Source: Catonia carolina (taxonomy: Eukaryota > Arthropoda > Insecta > Hemiptera > Achilidae). From it: DNA of 64,000 nucleotides. Positions 58,820-64,000 of this stretch are shown here, one piece after another. A program made the translations under genes and the position numbers. How positions within the stretch are numbered: position 1 is the stretch's first letter; every line of letters begins with the position of its first letter. The notes beneath the pieces were generated by a model. That model saw only the letters and a program-made list of their open reading frames with translations. It ran no database searches and was not told the origin of the DNA. Where the stretch lies: assembly GCA_035578175.1 (NCBI GenBank), contig JAQMRL010000007.1:51117227-51181226 (forward strand), in the 5' to 3' direction.

Positions 58820-59365
58820 GACGTAGTTTATTTGGCAAAGGCCGAAATATTGATATAGTTTGGGCTAATTGTGAGAACAGAGTCAACGAGATAGTTAAGT
58901 TGATATGGAAGGAAAATCTGTTCAAGAGAAAACTGAAGGGCGGTCCTAGAAAGAGGTGGATGGATGATGTTAGTGTATAATCATATTTGATTTTGATGGG
59001 TGTGAGAGAATTGAGGCTGCTAGAAACTAGCAGAGAGAAATAGAAAATGATTATAATAGAGGATTTGTAGTAGATATTAGTTTATTAGTAGGCTAATAGA
59101 AATGGTTGCCTTGATCAAGGTTTTCCACAGTTTCCGTGCCTAATCCCAACGAATGCCTGGTCACCCCCCTTTTTTGCGTTCTGTGCAGTACACCTACCCT
59201 AGAACATGGCTTTTACCCATACTTGGGTAGGTCAATATCCACCACCTCTTATACTGTGAATTATTGTAAATGTACTTTAGCTTTATGAAGGAATGTGTGT
59301 GTATGGGTTGCTATTGTAAAAAATATGGAAATAAAGTTTTATTATTACTATTATTATTATTAGCA
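58820..59365 (+). pseudogene. LINE pol C-terminal remnant and 3' UTR with (ATT)n tail
   Basis: FKRKLKGGPRKRWMDDVS then LMGVRELRLLETSREK is the RGRPRKRWxDxV...MGVxxWRxxAxDRExW ending of insect LINEs, followed by a 3' UTR (gtcaatatccaccacctctt) and ggaaataaagttttattatt. Confidence 0.65.
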
Positions 59366-60936
59366 TAACCTTCCCAATGCCTATTCCAAAATTTGACGTG
59401 TCATTTACACGTTGTTTGAAACATTTCTTAAACTTAGAGACATGATTTGTCTCGTCAATCTGAAGAAAAAGTGTTTAGTGAAGTTATGCTCAAAAATGCT
59501 TAGTCCCTTCCGGCGGCCATTTTGTATTTTTTCAATAAAATCACTTATACCAACTGAGATATTAAAATCAAATGGCTCATATTTGTTTACTGTATAATAC
59601 TCTACGAAACTAATAAATTAGAAAAACCGTTTCATTAAAAAAATTTCAAAATCGCCGCATTGTAAATTTTTAAAGTGAATATCTCTGCAATGGTCGTCTT
59701 TTTTAATATTAACTTTTCAACCAGAAATATCAAGCATTTTACTGGGAAAACCATTTGACTAGCATTTTTTTTTTAGAAAAGACGAGAAGTCAGACAAAAT
59801 ATCAAACTAACAGTAATTTATTTTTTGACAAACGTAATGTGGACTTTTTCAAACACTTTATAATGTACATTGTTGTACGTGACAATGAAAGTTTATTTAT
59901 TTATATATAGTGGAGGAATCTAAAGCCCACCAAGGGCTGTAGCATGTTAGCTAATCATAAATATTTATAAAAAGAATGGGTTTCTATTTTTCAATACAAT
60001 ATTTGGATTACTAAGAAGCCCTGCTTAAGCTGAATAAGTAGCTAAATCTAGATAATTTAAAATATGTTTGTATATATAATTTTGTAGGTTATCAGTCTGG
60101 AATTATTTCCTGGTTTTTTATTTTATCAGGCAATGCAGATCTTATTTAAATAATTGTTGTTGATGGCATGGATCATCATTGATTATTTAGATAAAAAATG
60201 AAAAAGCTGTTTGATTTACTTGTTATTTTATATAAGTAAATAAGTAATAGTAATAATAATAAAAAGTAAACTAATAATATACAACGTTGTAACATGAGTT
60301 CATGATAATTATTAATAGATCTTGGCAAAGAAAAAATAGCAGAAGTTTATAAAAAACCTGAATATCAACATTACTATGATGTAACACTACTTTTACAGTA
60401 TAGTACTTAAAGTTTTACTACAAATTGCAATTTAACTGGAAAAGATTACATATTTTATTAAATTTAGTCTTGTTTTTTATTTTCTTTAAAAGAATTTTTT
60501 ATATCACGTAACTTTAGTTATCAAATCACGATTTGGTGTAACTGATTTTCTTTCCGGTATTGATCGTAATGTAGTAACTTCCTATTTGGATTCAAATGCA
60601 AACCGATCTATAATCTCGATACCTATAAATAAATAAATAAATTTTTTTGTCTAAAATAATTTGCATTAAGCTAGGCGCACACTTGCCACAAGAAATTGCA
60701 ATATTTACCCAATTTTGGGTTGACTTAAGCGAAGGATGACGATGAAACATTGTGCTCAGTGGCACTGCCATGTACATGAAAGAAATACTGTAGCGTAAAT
60801 CAGGGTACACCTTATCGCAAGTCAAAGGGTACTGAATAAAAAGTTTTATAAAATTCGTGCAGATTTATGGTAGCACCCCAAAAAATCCAAGTACAGGATG
60901 TCTAATGAAAACTTTGACAATTTACTTAAAATAGTC
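59366..60936. other. Intronic spacer without identified features
   Basis: AT-rich. Short (aaat)n run near 60628-60641. Small ORFs here have no recognisable domain. Confidence 0.35.
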
Positions 60937-60939
60937 AAA

Positions 60940-61617
60940 TAAAAATCTGGTGTGAAACACTCTCACGACTTTCTCTTGCCAATTAAAATAATGACCAATA
61001 TAACCAAACATTAATAATAAAACATTAGAAATAAAAAAACAAAAAACTACCCTCCAAAAACATAACCTTATTTTAATCATGAGTTTTGTTTTGTTGTACA
61101 TCTGATTGTTTAGTAATCGTGAGAGATGCAAAATAAAAACAAACCTTAGTTTGGCTTAATAATACGGAAATCACTCGTTTACGCTAAACAAGGCTCTGTA
61201 GAGAAAAAAATCTTTAAATTGTAAGTTTTTAAATTGTCTACAACTTTTATTACAATATATACTTTTGCACTAAAATGCATATTAAGGTCGCAATGTTAAA
61301 AAAAACCATTTTTTCTACAAGATGAGAGCCTCCCCAAGAATTTCAGCCGACATGGCGCCTACCTTATCTTGTAGAGCATAAACAATTTAGTAAATGAGGC
61401 GATTTTAAAAAAATTTTAGAAGCCGTTTTTGAGAAAAAATCGGAAAAAAGTGAAAAATGACACGAATAAAGTAATACTTCCGGTTGACCGATTTTTGATG
61501 AAAATGTCCATGTCAGGTCCTCTAGTGGTACCTAACTTACGTTTCAAGCTTTAACTTCGTACGATGTTTCGTTCTTGAGATATTTTCTTCACACACACAC
61601 ACACACACGCACGCACG

Positions 61618-61656
<39 letters not shown>

Positions 61657-61712
61657 CAATCGCTAAAAACGTGTTTTTTGGTTTCAAGGGTCTGAAAACG
61701 CGTATATCCGTA
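60940..61712 (-). mobile_element. Family B element, truncated at the hairpin end
   Basis: aaaaatctggtgtgaaacac, then the family order, a (ca)n(cgca)n(ca)n tract at 61592-61652, ending near ctgaaaacgcgtatatccg. A short unrelated insert (about 61083-61120, ttgttttgttgtacatctga) interrupts it. Confidence 0.8.
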
Positions 61713-61889
61713 TATTTTTAATTTCCTATATCAAATAAACACAAGGATATGAAGTGGGGGAAATCAGCTTATCATTTAAAGCTGGTAGTTTCTCAACTTC
61801 CATTGTTATCAGCTTTGTACCCTAATAGCCTTAATACGCTAACCACCTATCTATAATCGAATGTTTCATTCGAGCTCGCTTCGCTTAAA

Positions 61890-62170
61890 CAGGGCGTCAT
61901 AAAAGAATGGTGGGGTTTTCAACATGGATTAAATGAAACCAGAAATACTTAGTTGATGTTGTTTATTTGTCGAATTTGTTTTCTCAAGTAATTTTTTTAC
62001 ATAACTTATAGATTTCAATATGTGTACCATCGGTCGCTCGGGAAATATCCAAATTTTGTGTTAGCTTGCTGTTGGATTGCACGTTTCAGAATTTTGAAGG
62101 GTCGATTTGCATCTTAATAATTGTGTCTAAGAATGATTCCTTAGTTTAGTATGAAGTGAAAATATCTGGG
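61890..62170 (-). pseudogene. Mariner-like element 3' end with transposase C terminus
   Basis: The left border acagggcgtcataaaagaat resembles a mariner terminus. The minus strand then reads NVQSNSKLTQNLDISRATDG and THIEIYK, matching the DICRxTxGAHIE closing motif seen intact in the 8.8-10.1 kb element. The other end is not found. 62060-62160 is similar to 52830-52960. Confidence 0.5.
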
Positions 62171-63640
62171 ATAAATTGTAATTAAGGTGTTACTGTACAG
62201 AATTTATTTTAACGTAATTAAGATACAACTTTTTTGAGCTATTATTAAAAAATATTTGTAATTTTTTACTGGAATATATTACAAAAACCTTTACAGTGAT
62301 GGTCAATGAAAACTTTTTTTTGACTTTTATTCTTTTATTTCAAAATTATACTATACAGTAAACCATCAAAAGGTTTAACGAAATTCTTAAAATAAGTGGC
62401 ATTGAAAATAAATGGAAATTTTTTTTAAAGAATCTATCCCAAAGGATAATTCTTAGAAAAAAGTTAACGGGAAAACAGGAACGTCAGGTTGTAGTACAAT
62501 GTAGAGAATTTCTCACCCTCAATAATACTTCTCGCTATACAACTTGAAGTCGGACGTTAAACAAAAAACAAAAATATACAACTTGAGAAATTAAAAGTGA
62601 ATCTGTCCGAAAAAATATTTTAATTGCGTTTAGATTGGCCCAACGTATTTTTAGTTTAGTGTGAATTTCCTATAGTTCATAAATTTCATTATCGCAATAA
62701 GGAATTCTCAATCATTTATGCGTATTCATCCGCTTAGATTGTTATTTTACAATTCTGTGTTTCGTTCTTGTGTTCCAGGTATGTCCGTCTTCCATATATT
62801 CTCAATTGGTGTAGAATTATTGTAAACAGATATGAATGGGTCACTGTAACATCTAGTAATTATTTAAAATTTAATAGCTCTACACATTTTAATGAAGAAT
62901 ATGGAAATCTGTTATGGAGTATGGTATAGTATAGTTAACCGAATATTATAAAATATGGCGCTGAAATATTTTTGAAAATATTCAAAAATATCGGCCGTTT
63001 AATAAAGTTAATTTTAAATAAATGTATTTTGAAATTTAGATGTAGTATTATTTGATAATAAATTAAATTTAAAATTATTTAATCACTACTTTTTGTGACT
63101 ATGAATTTTTTACGTTGATTAAAAATATGACATTCGTTCTCAGATTTTGAAAAATATTCCGTTTACAAACTGCATTAACTTTCTAGCTAATCTTCAATCT
63201 AGACTACATTATTGTTCACACAATGGCCGATTTTGATAAATTCATAACAGAGATAAGTTTAAAATGGTCAACAGTGTACAACGACTAGAAAAACATATGA
63301 ATTACTTATAATGCGGTTCTATTTCGGAAAATTTTCTAATCTAAGCATTAGACAAAAATATTGCAAAAAGTTGTCTAAAGAGTTCGTGCCATTTTTAATT
63401 ATATTTAATACTAATAAAGTATAAAGCAAAAGGTCCCCATTTCGATTCCCTGCTCAATTCTGGACATTTTAACGCGTTAAAACCCACCGTTACAACCCAA
63501 AACCGACAGTAGTTGCTAATGATCAAGCTGTCGATGCGACTTTAATTAAACTAAAGAATATATATATTAATTAGGGCCTATTAGTGAAAGGGTTTAGAAA
63601 ATAATATGATTAAGAAAAACTGAATGCGTTATATTTTTGC
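62171..63640. other. Intronic spacer; family D tail at 62546-62575
   Basis: gaagtcggacgttaaacaaa at 62546 is a family D 3' end. Otherwise AT-rich with no recognised content. Confidence 0.4.
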
Positions 63641-63649
63641 GTATAGGAC

Positions 63650-63800
63650 CAAATTAAGATCATGTAAGATGGCTTAAGACGTTTCTGGAAGCTGTTTTTG
63701 CAGCCCATATTCTCAGCATTCGTTCACTTTAGGCATTTCTCACTTTTCCGTCCACCTGGTGTTCTTTTTTTTCACTTCATTGAAGCAGTTAAAGTCAGTG
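63650..63800 (-). pseudogene. LINE pol C-terminal remnant
   Basis: agcccatattctcagcattc, gttcactttaggcatttctc, gtccacctggtgttcttttt parallels 18740-18870 and 15780-15900. Short and decayed. Confidence 0.4.
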
Positions 63801-63859
63801 AATATGTGTTGTAAGTAAAAGCCGGTAAAATTAATTTCTTAAAAATAATGGTGCGATCT

Positions 63860-64000
63860 CTTTGAAATTTAAAAGGTTTAAGTAACGTTCTATGCAGTAA
63901 TCGGATGTGATATTATTTTTTGGTTATCTGTCCCGTAAATAATTTTAAAATTTTTGAAAAAATGTGAGAGTTTATAGGATGATGCTGTAGAGCGGTGCTG
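63860..64000 (+). repeat. Dispersed repeat F, copy 3 (runs off the window)
   Basis: ggtttaagtaacgttctatg through ctgtcccgtaaataatttta and gatgatgctgtagagcggtg, matching 54360-54500 and 45115-45230. Confidence 0.55.

Noticed and set aside
1..64000. CRISPR arrays, bacterial operons, rRNA genes, endogenous viral genes
   Set aside because: None seen: no regularly spaced short repeats, no rRNA-like conserved stretches and no capsid, polymerase or envelope-like frames; the composition and elements are those of an animal nuclear intron.

Overview
This is animal nuclear DNA, almost certainly from an insect. It is AT-rich, has no operons or long ORFs, and is crowded with decayed transposable elements (mariner/Tc1, pogo/Tigger, PIF/Harbinger, non-LTR retrotransposons, SINEs). 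The only host gene segment I can defend is one coding exon at the left edge (869-1083, + strand). It encodes a signal-peptide-like hydrophobic core followed by the opening strand of an ephrin receptor-binding domain (SFYVHWNTTNP) and ends at a consensus splice donor, GTAAGT. I read it as the first coding exon of insect Ephrin. I found no further ephrin exon, so roughly the remaining 62.9 kb is most simply the 5' part of a very large first intron.

Layout: 1-868 is the probable 5' leader/promoter-proximal region, with a G+C-richer, pyrimidine-rich stretch at about 290-660. 1084-4420 is AT-rich intron with no recognisable transposon. From 4.4 kb to the end the intron is a mosaic of repeats.

Repeat families (working names). 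Family A is a retroposon of about 390-410 bp with an ACAACAA-type 3' end; at least 12 copies occur, several with clean 8-11 bp target-site duplications. Family B is a 550-1030 bp non-coding element bounded by actttctcttgcc / ggcaagagaaagt and ...caccagattttt, with a subterminal hairpin and a variable internal (TG)n/(CG)n tract; about 15 copies or fragments occur. Family D is a tRNA-derived SINE. Others are pogo/Tigger-like elements (17.0-18.3 and 52.0-52.5 kb), three mariner-like elements with TA duplications (6950-7902, 8785-10145, 30054-31003) plus a remnant near 62 kb, one Harbinger-like element (42888-43649) inserted in a LINE, a 618-bp TIR element with internal repeated motifs (4953-5570), and LINE 3' ends on both strands.

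Structures that stand out: a 2.1-kb near-palindrome of two very similar B copies facing each other (21861-23945) with a third copy close by; a 1,616-bp head-to-tail duplication (45729-48960); a filled-site/empty-site pair dating one A insertion (13.4-14.2 kb versus 17.3-17.8 kb); a mariner whose two ends are both copies of its own 3' end (30054-31003); and a Harbinger element whose removal restores a LINE reading frame. I see no evidence of a new multi-gene system. The nearest to an undescribed entity is family B. All identifications rest on reading the sequence by eye; element borders are approximate unless a target duplication is stated.
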